Source: Hyphomicrobiales bacterium
Lineage (GTDB): Bacteria; Pseudomonadota; Alphaproteobacteria; Rhizobiales; Aestuariivirgaceae
Reading direction: 5' to 3'
Assembly (NCBI GenBank): GCA_012032065.1
Contig: JAAURV010000004.1
Location: 1 to 28,529, forward strand
DNA length: 28,529 nucleotides
Below, piece by piece: positions 1-7,457 of the stretch. Made by a program: the position numbers and the translations under genes. The number at the start of each line of letters is the position of its first letter. The first letter of the stretch is position 1. A model generated the notes under the pieces. The model was not told the DNA's origin, made no database searches, and saw only the letters and a program-made list of their open reading frames with translations.

Positions 1-336
1 AAGCAGCGCGTCGGCCTGAGGTTCGTCTTCAATCATTCTGGGTTCCACGGCCCGTGCGACCAGTTCATCGATGGCTATTGGCACTCGCACATGATCCTCA
101 ATGGAATCCAGGTCGGCGTAGACATCGCCAGAGAGCGTGAGTGCGACCGTGACGTCGGCTTGGGCGAGAACGATCTTATCGACAAGTTCTCGTGGCAGGT
201 GCGCGGTTAGGACAGCAACACCGTTCTCATCCGAAACTGCTATCATGTACGACTCGTTGTCCCCGGCCCTGGCGTCGACCGTGAAGCTTAGACGCAGCCT
301 GCCTTGAGGCAGTTCCGGACTCGGCCTTTCGATCAA
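1..336 (-). CDS. Unknown protein, partial (C-terminus beyond window)
   Basis: An open reading frame runs leftward without a stop from about 384 to the window edge. The best start is TTG at 336-334: it has a GAGG ribosome-binding site five bases upstream (345-342) and gives an N-terminus beginning MIERPSPELPQG. A GTG at 372-370 is possible but lies inside the operator repeat. The 112 visible residues are soluble-looking, acidic and rich in Asp, Val and Ala, with the segment SFTVDARAGDNESYMIAVSD and a run of Glu/Asp near the window edge. I recognise no domain and see no membrane segment. It is transcribed away from the XRE gene at 402 and shares with it the double palindrome at 356-382, so the two are probably co-regulated. 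Real coding is likely because the frame stays open with sensible amino acid composition; the function is unknown. Confidence 0.55.
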   Translation of the reverse strand, partial: MIERPSPELPQGRLRLSFTVDARAGDNESYMIAVSDENGVAVLTAHLPRELVDKIVLAQADVTVALTLSGDVYADLDSIEDHVRVPIAIDELVARAVEPRMIEDEPQADALL

Positions 337-355
337 TGATGCCTCACGAATACCG

Positions 356-382
356 ACTATAGTAGGTCGCACTATAGTAGGT
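356..382. promoter_or_regulatory. Tandem palindromic operator, C-box-like
   Basis: The 12-base word ACTATAGTAGGT occurs twice, at 356-367 and 371-382, exactly 15 bases apart. Each copy carries the perfect 8-base palindrome ACTATAGT. The palindrome contains TATAGT on both strands, so each copy could also act as a -10 element in either direction. The sites lie between the divergent starts at 336 and 402. Two spaced palindromes with TATAGT cores in front of a small XRE gene are the arrangement of controller (C) protein boxes of restriction-modification systems. Binding by the adjacent XRE protein is inference. Confidence 0.55.
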
Positions 383-401
383 TCTGAGGCTGCCTGTCGC
401 A

Positions 402-626
402 ATGAAGTTGAGACAGGTCGTCGCCCGGAATCTCAGGATCTTGCGGAAGCAGAAAGGCCTCACCCAGGAGGCGCTCGCCGATCAGGCGCAGATCAATCGG
501 AACTATGTCGGGCAGATCGAGCGGGAAGAGAAATCGCCGACGATCGATATGATCGAAAAGCTCGCAATCGCTCTCGGTGTCGATGCTGTTGCGTTCTTGA
601 CGCGGCCACAGAGAAGGCGCGGCTAA
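402..626 (+). CDS. Small XRE-family (Cro/C1, controller-like) DNA-binding regulator
   Basis: This 74-residue protein is a single helix-turn-helix domain. Helix 2 and the turn are in LTQEALADQAQINRN, and the recognition helix follows in NRNYVGQIEREEKSPT. The IEREEKSPTIDMIEKLAIALGV stretch is typical of XRE proteins. Nothing follows the domain except a basic tail (RPQRRRG), so this is a stand-alone dimeric repressor/activator of the size of C proteins. The ATG at 402 has GAGG at 386-389, a rather long 12-base spacing. The double palindrome at 356-382 lies directly upstream and is the likely self-regulatory operator, shared with the divergent gene. No methylase or endonuclease is in view, but the left gene runs off the window. 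The family is certain; the regulon is unknown. Confidence 0.85.
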   Translation: MKLRQVVARNLRILRKQKGLTQEALADQAQINRNYVGQIEREEKSPTIDMIEKLAIALGVDAVAFLTRPQRRRG

Positions 627-752
627 CAACTGGGGCTGGGTTAGTGCCGCCCTAAATCTCATTCACGACAATGTGAGAACGACTGTGGTTGCTAGATGGT
701 TGCTAGGGCCATTCTGCCCCAACACGGTTGAAGCGTAACCCGTTGAAAAGAT
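627..752. other. Intergenic stretch with an 11-base tandem repeat
   Basis: I see no gene between the XRE stop and the 3' end of the tRNA. TGGTTGCTAG occurs twice, at 686-695 and 697-706. Just downstream of the tRNA in its own direction (about 722-746) there is only a weak, interrupted stem with no T-run. No convincing intrinsic terminator was found for either neighbour. Confidence 0.4.
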
Positions 753-828
<76 letters not shown>

Positions 829-872
829 TGAGCCATCGGATAACGCCGGTTTGGGTCCGGCGAAGCGGGCGG

Positions 873-901
873 AACCTAGTTCCGGCACCAACAACAATCA
901 A
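873..901 (-). promoter_or_regulatory. Candidate promoter for tRNA-Ala
   Basis: On the minus strand TTGATT (901-896) is followed after 17 bases by TAGGTT (878-873), a plausible housekeeping sigma promoter. Transcription would begin near 866, leaving a leader of about 38 bases before the mature 5' end at 828 for RNase P to remove. The leader contains the small hairpin CGCCGG/CCGGCG (844-862). Confidence 0.35.
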
Positions 902-918
902 GCGAAACTTGGAGCCGA

Positions 919-1348
919 TCAGGGCTCCTCTTCGCCTTCTTTGCCGCCGCCTGGGCCGCTATCGATGAGGCCAGTGACGTTGCCGCCCTCCTCCTCTTCC
1001 TCGACCAGGAAGGTATCGTCCTCGTCGGCTTCGCCGGCGGCCTCTTCGCCGAGATCGACATCCTCGATGCCGGCGGTCTCGTCATCTTCCTTGCCGCCTT
1101 CATCGACGTCCTCAAGGCTGACAAGCTCGACTTCACCGGAGTCGGGCGCATCCTCCTCCTCAACCTTGCGGGGTTTTGGCGCGGGCGCCGCGGCCATGCC
1201 CGGAAGATCGCCCTTCGAGGGCAGGATGGCGGCGGCCAAGAAGCTCACGCCGCATTTCGGGCAGACGTATGGGGCTTCTCAGCAAATCGTAGAATCTGGC
1301 GGCGCAGGACGGGCAAGTGCGTTTGGTTCCGAGTTCGGCTTTGACCAC
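919..1348 (-). CDS. FYDLN-acid family protein (TIGR02300 type), broken by one extra base
   Basis: Start GTG at 1348 with AGGA six bases upstream gives VVKAELGTKRTCPSCAARFYDL, the hallmark of the alphaproteobacterial FYDLN acid proteins. The reading then leaves frame. If the run GGGG at 1271-1274 (plus strand) is read as GGG, the protein continues as LRSPYVCPKCGVSFLAA and ends at 919, 142 residues in all. The restored N-terminal half has two CPxC knuckles, a zinc-ribbon pattern. The C-terminal 90 residues are highly acidic low-complexity sequence rich in Glu, Asp and Gly. No molecular function is known for this family. It is divergent from aroA. Family assignment is strong; the frameshift is probably a sequencing error in a homopolymer. 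Confidence 0.85.
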
Positions 1349-1395
1349 GGTCAATCCTTTCGCGTTTCGCGCAATGTCTTGGGAATTCGGCGGCT

Positions 1396-1424
1396 CCCAT
1401 GCCACGGCCCGGCGCGATTGTCAA
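1396..1424 (-). promoter_or_regulatory. Candidate promoter for the FYDLN-acid gene
   Basis: On the minus strand a perfect TTGACA (1424-1419) is followed after 17 bases by CATGGG (1401-1396). The -35 is consensus; the -10 is poor, which is common in GC-rich alphaproteobacteria. It lies in the divergent gap between the FYDLN-acid gene and aroA. No equally good promoter for aroA was seen. Confidence 0.3.
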
Positions 1425-1480
1425 AAGCCCCGGTTGCGGCATGGTGACAGGCCGGAACCCAGCGTGTAACGGGAGGCCCC

Positions 1481-2812
1481 ATGAATGCTCCACATCTATC
1501 GCCCCTGCCGCTCACGTCGAACCGATGTTCCGCATTGAAGGGCCGCCTCCGCGTGCCCGGCGACAAGTCGATGTCGCACCGCGCGCTCATGCTGGGCGCC
1601 ACCGCCATCGGGGTCACGAAAGTGCGCGGACTTCTGGAAGCCGAAGATGTGATCAACACCGCCAACTCCATGGCAGCGCTCGGCGCCAAGGTGGAGAGGA
1701 CCAACCCCGGCGAGTGGCTTGTCAGCGGAACCGGTGCCGGCGGCTTCCGCTCGCCTGAAACGCCGCTCGATTTTGGCAACTCTGGCACGGGGGTTCGATT
1801 GGCTCTGGGCCTGATGGCCACAACGCCCATCGATGCGACGTGTATTGGCGATGCGTCCCTCAGCAAGCGGCCGATGGGGCGGGTGATCAAGCCGCTCGAA
1901 CTCTTCGGCGCGAAATTCGACGCGGCGGATGGCGGAAAACTGCCTCTGATCATCCATGGCGCGCGCCATGCCGTTCCGGTCGAATACACGTTGCCAGTCG
2001 CCTCCGCGCAGGTGAAGTCGGCGGTATTGTTCGCAGGTCTCAATGCGCCGGGCCGCACCACGGTCATCGAGCCGGTCCGCACCCGCGATCATAGCGAGCG
2101 GATGCTGAAAGCATTCGGCGCTAAAATCGAGATCGTCGAAAAGGAAAGTGGCCGGGAGATTTCCATCGAGGGCCAGCATGAACTGAAAGCGCTGAGCATC
2201 GATGTTCCGGGGGATCCATCTTCCGCCGCGTTTCCGATGGTGGCGGCGCTCATCTGCGAAGGCTCCGAGATCGTCATCGAAAACATCATGCTCAATCCGA
2301 CGCGGACGGGGCTCATCGATACGCTGATCGAGATGGGTGGCGACATCGCAATCGAGAACCGCAGGACGGGTGGCGGCGAAGATGTGGGCGACTTGCGGGT
2401 GCGCCACTCAAAGCTCAAGGGCGTACGGGTTCCGCCCGAGCGTGCACCTTCGATGATCGATGAATTCCCGATCCTCTCGATTGCCGCCTCCTTCGCCGAG
2501 GGCACGACGCGGATGGAGGGATTGCAAGAGCTTCGGATCAAGGAAAGCGACAGGCTTGCGGCGGTGGAAGCGGGCCTCCACGCCAATGGCGTTGCGGCGC
2601 GGTCGGGCAAGGACTGGCTTGAAGTCACGGGGCCAATAGCTCCCGGCGGCGGAACGGTCGTCACGCACATGGATCATCGCATCGCCATGGCGTTTTTGGT
2701 GATGGGGGTGGCGTCCAGGAATTCGGTTACGGTTGACGATAGCCGTTTCATCATGACGAGCTTTCCCGGCTTCACCGATTTGATGAACGGGCTTGGCGGC
2801 GCCATCGCATGA
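1481..2812 (+). CDS. aroA: 3-phosphoshikimate 1-carboxyvinyltransferase (EPSP synthase, class II)
   Basis: It joins shikimate-3-phosphate and phosphoenolpyruvate to make EPSP, the sixth step of the shikimate pathway, in the cytoplasm. The 443-residue protein shows the expected motifs: GDKSMSHRALM (27-37), LDFGNSGTG (96-104), SAQVKSA, RTRDHSERML, PGDPSSAAFP, RAPSMIDEFPIL and a C-terminal LRIKESDRL and MDHRIAMAFLVMG. SAQVKSA with RDHSERM and overall wording close to the Agrobacterium CP4 enzyme place it in class II. At the position where CP4 has Ala100 this protein has glycine (Gly102 in GNSGTG). The ATG at 1481 has GGGAGG at 1471-1476. The stop overlaps the cmk start (ATGA), so the pair is translationally coupled, an arrangement widespread in proteobacteria. 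Confidence 0.97.
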   Translation: MNAPHLSPLPLTSNRCSALKGRLRVPGDKSMSHRALMLGATAIGVTKVRGLLEAEDVINTANSMAALGAKVERTNPGEWLVSGTGAGGFRSPETPLDFGNSGTGVRLALGLMATTPIDATCIGDASLSKRPMGRVIKPLELFGAKFDAADGGKLPLIIHGARHAVPVEYTLPVASAQVKSAVLFAGLNAPGRTTVIEPVRTRDHSERMLKAFGAKIEIVEKESGREISIEGQHELKALSIDVPGDPSSAAFPMVAALICEGSEIVIENIMLNPTRTGLIDTLIEMGGDIAIENRRTGGGEDVGDLRVRHSKLKGVRVPPERAPSMIDEFPILSIAASFAEGTTRMEGLQELRIKESDRLAAVEAGLHANGVAARSGKDWLEVTGPIAPGGGTVVTHMDHRIAMAFLVMGVASRNSVTVDDSRFIMTSFPGFTDLMNGLGGAIA

Positions 2813-3437
2813 TCATCGCCGTCGACGGGCCTGCGGCCGCCGGTAAGGGCACTATTGCCAGGGCTCTTGCGCGCCATTTCGGCCTCAACTTTCTCGACAC
2901 CGGGACGCTCTACCGGATGGTGGGCCTGAGCGTTCTCCAACGGGGGGCGATGCATCGGATGCGAGCGTAGCCATCGCCGCAGCCGAGCGTCTCGATCCCA
3001 GGAGTTTCGAGAATTCCGATTTGCGCGGCGAGGATGTGGGGTCGGCGGCATCCAAGGTAGCTGTCATTCCCGGCGTGAGGAGAGCGCTGCTCCAGTTTCA
3101 GCGGGACTTTGCCTCAACGCCACCCGGCGCGGTGCTCGACGGGCGCGATATCGGAACCGTGGTCTGCCCTGACGCCGACGCCAAACTCTTCGTCACCGCC
3201 TCGCCTGAGGTCCGGGCGCGGCGGCGGCAATTGGAGCTCGAGGGACTGGGCCGCGCTTCGGCCTATGAAGCGGTTTTGAAGGACATTCTCGCGCGAGATG
3301 AACGCGATAGCCGCAGGTTGGACGCGCCGCTCCGGGCCGCTCCGAATGCCGCGGTCATCGATACTTCGGATATGGGCATCGAAGCCGCCCTCGATGCCGC
3401 CATAGCGGCGGTCGAGACTGCCCTGAAAGCTACATAA
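2809..3437 (+). CDS. cmk: Cytidylate kinase, broken by a one-base deletion in a G-run
   Basis: It phosphorylates CMP and dCMP with ATP. The ATG at 2809 overlaps the aroA stop. The N-terminus MIIAVDGPAAAGKGTIARAL is the Walker A P-loop, followed by FLDTGTLYRMVGL, the CMP-binding region. The frame is then lost and stops at 2970. Reading the six G at 2942-2947 as seven restores the frame through DASVAIAAAERLDP, RGEDVGSAASKVA, DGRDIGTVVCPDADAKLFV, and RDERDSRRLDAPL to the stop at 3437, giving 209 residues, normal for the family. Cmk is conserved and nearly always needed for good growth, so a homopolymer sequencing error is the likely cause. The gene downstream is ahcY, not the usual rpsA. Confidence 0.93.
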
Positions 3438-3449
3438 AGAAATCTTTAT
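3434..3449. repeat. AT-rich palindrome spanning the cmk stop codon
   Basis: ATAAAGA (3434-3440) and TCTTTAT (3443-3449) form perfect 7-base arms around AA. It is the most AT-rich spot in this GC-rich region and includes the cmk TAA. It could be part of a transcription end or an operator for ahcY. With only two bases between the arms it would make a tight hairpin, and no T-run follows, so I do not call it a terminator. Confidence 0.4.
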
Positions 3450-3456
3450 ATCGTTG

Positions 3457-3484
3457 TTGCCTTATCCCCACTTCACTGCTATAG
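3457..3484 (+). promoter_or_regulatory. Candidate ahcY promoter
   Basis: TTGCCT (3457-3462) and CTATAG (3479-3484) are separated by 16 bases, in the only gap (84 bases) before ahcY. The gap is too short to hold a promoter plus a typical SAH or SAM riboswitch, and I see no such structure. Confidence 0.4.
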
Positions 3485-3520
3485 GCGGCCAACGTTTTCA
3501 CGACATTGCAGAGGAAAATC

Positions 3521-4927
3521 ATGGCTTCCGCCCACGACTATCATGTTGCCGACATTGCGCTGGCCGGCTGGGGCCGCAAGGAAATTGAAATGGCGGAAGT
3601 CGAGATGCCAGGCCTCATGGCCACGCGTCAGGAGTTTTCCTCTCTACAGCCGCTGAAAGGCGCCCGCATTACGGGCTCGCTCCACATGACCATTCAGACG
3701 GCGGTTCTGATCGAAACCCTGGCAGCTTTGGGCGCGGATGTGCGCTGGGCGTCCTGTAACATCTACTCGACCCAGGATCATGCAGCCGCCGCCATCGCCA
3801 AGACCGGTATCCCGGTCTTTGCCTACAAGGGCGAGTCGCTGAAGGAATACTGGGCTTACACGGCTAAGATTTTCGACTGGCCGAAGGGTCAGCTCACCAA
3901 CATGATTCTGGATGATGGTGGCGATGCGACACTATATATCTTGCTCGGGGCGAAGGCGGAGAAGGATCCGTCGCTGATCGCCAAGCCGACCAGCGAAGAG
4001 GAAGAGTGTCTCTACGCCGAGATCGCCAAGCGCATCAAACAAAGCCCGGGCTGGTTCGAGAAGGTCAGGGGTTCGATCCTCGGGGTCTCCGAGGAGACGA
4101 CGACAGGCGTGCATCGCCTCTACGAGCTTCAGAAAAAGGGCGAACTGCCGTTTCCCGCGATCAATGTGAACGACAGCGTCACCAAGTCCAAGTTCGATAA
4201 CAAGTATGGTTGCCGCGAATCGCTGGTGGACGCCATCCGGCGCGGCACCGACGTGATGATGGCCGGCAAGGTCGCGGTGGTTTGCGGCTATGGCGACGTA
4301 GGCAAGGGCTCGGCGCAGTCATTGAAGGGCTCGGGAGCCCGGGTTGTCGTAACGGAAATCGATCCGATCTGCGCGCTGCAAGCGGCGATGGACGGGTTTG
4401 CCGTGCAGACGCTCGAGGATGCGGTGGAGAACGCCGACATCTTCGTGACCGCCACCGGCAACAAGGATGTCATCACCGTCGACCACATGCGGCGCATGAA
4501 AGACATGGCGATCGTCTGCAACATCGGCCATTTCGATAACGAAATTCAGGTTTCGAACCTCAAGAACTTCAAGTGGACCAACGTCAAGCCGCAGGTCGAT
4601 CTCGTGCAGTTCCCGGCCGGCAACCGGATCGTGCTGCTGTCGCAGGGACGCCTGGTCAATCTCGGCAATGCCACGGGCCATCCGAGCTTCGTGATGTCGG
4701 CCTCCTTCACCAACCAGACGCTGGCGCAGATCGAACTCTTCACCAACGCCAAGACCGGCAAGTACAAGAACCAGGTCTATGTGCTGCCGAAGCATCTGGA
4801 CGAGAAGGTCGCGAACCTTCATCTGTCCAAGCTGGGGGTGAAGCTGACCACGCTGCGGGACGACCAGGCCGCCTATATCGGCGTCACCAAGCAGGGCCCC
4901 TACAAGCCCGACTACTACCGTTACTAG
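3521..4927 (+). CDS. ahcY: Adenosylhomocysteinase (S-adenosyl-L-homocysteine hydrolase)
   Basis: It reversibly splits S-adenosylhomocysteine to adenosine and homocysteine, clearing the product inhibitor of methyltransferases in the methyl cycle. The 468-residue protein carries HMTIQTAVLIETL near the N-terminus, NIYSTQDHAAAAIA, the NDSVTKSKFDNKYGCRESL active-site block, the NAD-binding Rossmann glycine motif in VVCGYGDVGKGSAQ, GHFDNEI, and the family's C-terminal KPDYYRY. I chose ATG 3521 because GAGGAA lies at 3511-3516; an upstream in-frame ATG at 3506 lacks this. Length and the insertion between the catalytic blocks fit the longer bacterial/eukaryotic-like form. It has its own candidate promoter and is followed after 83 bases by divL in the same direction. 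Confidence 0.97.
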   Translation: MASAHDYHVADIALAGWGRKEIEMAEVEMPGLMATRQEFSSLQPLKGARITGSLHMTIQTAVLIETLAALGADVRWASCNIYSTQDHAAAAIAKTGIPVFAYKGESLKEYWAYTAKIFDWPKGQLTNMILDDGGDATLYILLGAKAEKDPSLIAKPTSEEEECLYAEIAKRIKQSPGWFEKVRGSILGVSEETTTGVHRLYELQKKGELPFPAINVNDSVTKSKFDNKYGCRESLVDAIRRGTDVMMAGKVAVVCGYGDVGKGSAQSLKGSGARVVVTEIDPICALQAAMDGFAVQTLEDAVENADIFVTATGNKDVITVDHMRRMKDMAIVCNIGHFDNEIQVSNLKNFKWTNVKPQVDLVQFPAGNRIVLLSQGRLVNLGNATGHPSFVMSASFTNQTLAQIELFTNAKTGKYKNQVYVLPKHLDEKVANLHLSKLGVKLTTLRDDQAAYIGVTKQGPYKPDYYRY

Positions 4928-4948
4928 GCGCGCGCGCTTGCGCTATAT
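4921..4948 (+). promoter_or_regulatory. Weak candidate promoter for the divL operon
   Basis: CTATAT (4943-4948) is a good -10 hexamer in the 83-base gap after ahcY. The best -35, TTACTA (4921-4926), lies 16 bases upstream and is poor. The divL operon may also be read from ahcY, as no terminator was seen. Confidence 0.22.
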
Positions 4949-5010
4949 CCGGCCCTGGGGCGATGGCCTGCTGATTCGGGCAGGCGTCTGGAACTAGAGC
5001 CGGAGAGGAC

Positions 5011-7454
5011 ATGCGCGCCGCAGGCGGCACAATCAGCGCTAGCGGGTTGACAGTGACTGTGGCGTTATTCGCCACGGCCGGAAACGCTCGTGCGGCCGAG
5101 TGGCCAGACATCAGTTGGGATCCGTTTACCGGCGCCGTGCTGAGCGTGGCGATCGCCGTGATGGCCTGGGCCTATTTCGTACTGCGGCGGCTGATAAAGT
5201 CGGAACGCAGCGCCATGGAGCGGGGCGCGGCGCTTGAAGAGCGGCTGAACCAGGCCGAGGCCGCTCTTGCGGCTGAATCCCACATCCTCATCGTCTGGCG
5301 CGGCCGCGATACGGAGCCGGAGCGGATCAGCGGCAGCATGCACGGCCTCGCTTCGGTGCCGGAAGAGGCTGCGACACTGCTCGATTTTTCGAAGTGGCTG
5401 GAGTCAGACTCGGCCGCGGGTCTCTCCGAAAATCTTACGACGCTGCGCAAGTCCGGCACGAACTTCAACATCGGCGTCAAGACGCTGCGCGGCGAACTGC
5501 TCGAAGCGGATGGAAGTGCCGCGGGAAGTTTCGCTACGCTCCGCTTCCGCCCAACGGCAGGAGAACGGCGGCAATTCACAGAGACGGCGTTCGACGTCAG
5601 CAAGCTTGGAAAGCAGGTCGAACGCTTGAGCGCAGTGCTCGACGCGGCGCCGCTGCCGGTCTGGTTGCGCGGGCCTGACGGCAAGCTTGCTGGGTCAATC
5701 AGGCCTATGCCAAGGCGGTCGAAGTGGCGGACAGCAGCGCCGCGATCTCGGCCGCCATCGAGATCGCTTCGCCGCAAAGACTCGATACGCATGCCGCAGA
5801 CCCGAAGAGCGGGCTGGCGGGCCGTGCGCGCACGGTGATCGGCGGCGCCATGCGGGCGCTCAACATTTACGAAGTGGGTTTGCAAACGGGAAGTGCCGGA
5901 TTCGCGGTCGATGTCACCGAACTCGAAGAAGCGGAGAAGGAACTTGATCGCCACATCAAAGCGCATGCCTCGACGCTCAACAAGCTCGACACCGCCATCG
6001 CAATCTTCGGGCCCGACCAGCGGCTGCGCTTCCACAACGCAGCATACGCGCAGTTCTGGCCGCTCGATGCGCAATGGCTGGAACAGCGTCCCTCGGATGG
6101 CGAAATCCTCGACCGGCTGAGGAGCCAGCGCTGCATTCCGGAACAGGCGAACTACCGCGAATGGCGGGCCCGGCAGCTTCTCGCCTACACCACGCTCGAA
6201 GCCCGGGAGAACTGGTGGTATCTGCCGGACGGGCGCTCGCTTCACGTGGTGTGCGAGCAGCATCCGTTCGGCGGCGTCACCTATCTCTATGAAGACGTGA
6301 CGCGCGAAATCCAGCTCGAAAGCCTCTATAACGAATTGATCGGCGTGCAGCGCGAAACGCTCGACAATCTCGAGGAAGGCGTGGCCCTCATCGCATCGAA
6401 CGGGCGCCTCAAGCTGTTCAATCCCGCTTTCGCCACATTCTGGGGCTTCGAGACGGGCATGTTGGACAAGGAGCCGCACATCGACGAGTTGACGGAGTTC
6501 GGGCGCAAGGCGGCGGCGGGCGGCTCGACCTGGGACGAAATCAAATTCGTCGCCACCGGCATCGACAGCGAACGCAAGGCGCTGCGCGGCAATGTTTCTG
6601 CGAACGGCCGCATCCTGCAATATGCGACCGTGCCTCTGGCCGACGGCAACACGCTCTTGACCTTCGCCGATGTCTCCGCTTCCGCCAAGATGGAGAGGGC
6701 GCTTCGCGATCGCACCGATGCACTCGAAGCTGCGGACAAACTGAAGAACGCCTTTCTCACCAATGTGTCCTATGAAGTGCGCACGCCGCTCACCAGCATC
6801 TTGGGCTTCGCGGAGACTCTCGATCTGGGCCTCGTCGGCGCGCTCAACCCGAAGCAGCGCGAATATGTGGTGAACATCAGGAGATCGTCGGAAGATCTCA
6901 AGCGCATCATCGACTCGATCATCGATCTCTCGGCCATTGACGCGGGCGCGCTCGAACTCAAGCTTTCGCCTATCGATGTCGGCGAAGTGATGCGGGCGGC
7001 GGCGGAGAATCTCGCGCAAACCATCGAACGCCGCAACCTGACGCTCAACATCGAAGTCGCCGGCGACAGCGGCAGCTTCACCGGCGACCCACAGCGCGTG
7101 CTGCAAGTGCTGCAGAACCTGTTGTCCAATGCCATCGGATTCTCGTCCGATGGCGCGACAGTCCGCATGGGTGCGCGGGCGTCGGGTTCCGAAGTCCAGC
7201 TTTGGGTCGCGGATAGCGGGCGCGGCATCGATCCCGATTTCCAGAAGCGCGCCTTTGAGCGCTTCCAGTCGCGCTCGCTTCCGGGCGGACATCGCGGGCC
7301 GGGCCTCGGGCTTGCCATCGTCAAGAGCTTCGTCGAACTGCACGATGGCAAGGTGGCGCTGCTCTCGAAGCCAGGCCAAGGCACCACGGTCATCTGCTCC
7401 TTCCCGCGCAGCGGCCCGAGAGAAAAGCAGTCCGGCCCGAGACTGGTGGCCTGA
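5011..7454 (+). CDS. divL: DivL-type PAS sensor kinase homologue, broken by a one-base deletion
   Basis: The N-terminus has a hydrophobic stretch ending AGNARAAEW and a membrane segment (VLSVAIAVMAWAYFVL), then a long cytoplasmic part with PAS-like domains (for example around LDTAIAIFGPDQRLRFHNAA and LEEGVALIASNGRLKLFNPA). The kinase core follows: an H-box reading NVSYEVRTPLTSILGFAE, N-box NLLSNAIGFSSDG, G1 DSGRGIDPD and G2 GPGLGLAIV. The phosphoacceptor histidine is a tyrosine (codon 6771-6773, about residue 588), the signature of DivL, which in Caulobacter modulates CckA and hence CtrA. The frame breaks at 5691: GCTGG should be GCTTGG, which restores KLAWVNQAYAKAVEV and gives 814 residues. 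GGAGAGG precedes the ATG at 5011. It leads the operon into tsaE-amgK three bases later. DivL identity is inferred from the tyrosine, architecture and neighbourhood. Confidence 0.8.
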
Positions 7455-7457
7455 CGC

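Noticed and set aside
2942..2947. Programmed ribosomal frameshifting in cmk at the G-run
   Set aside because: Eight other one-base breaks occur in unrelated genes at different contexts, so a common technical cause is more likely than a programmed event in one of them.
3438..3520. SAH or SAM riboswitch upstream of ahcY
   Set aside because: Only 83 bases are available and they must hold a promoter too; no pseudoknot-like GC core was visible.
4928..4942. CGCGCG run after ahcY as a simple-sequence repeat or Z-DNA site
   Set aside because: The run is only about ten bases long and unremarkable at this GC content.
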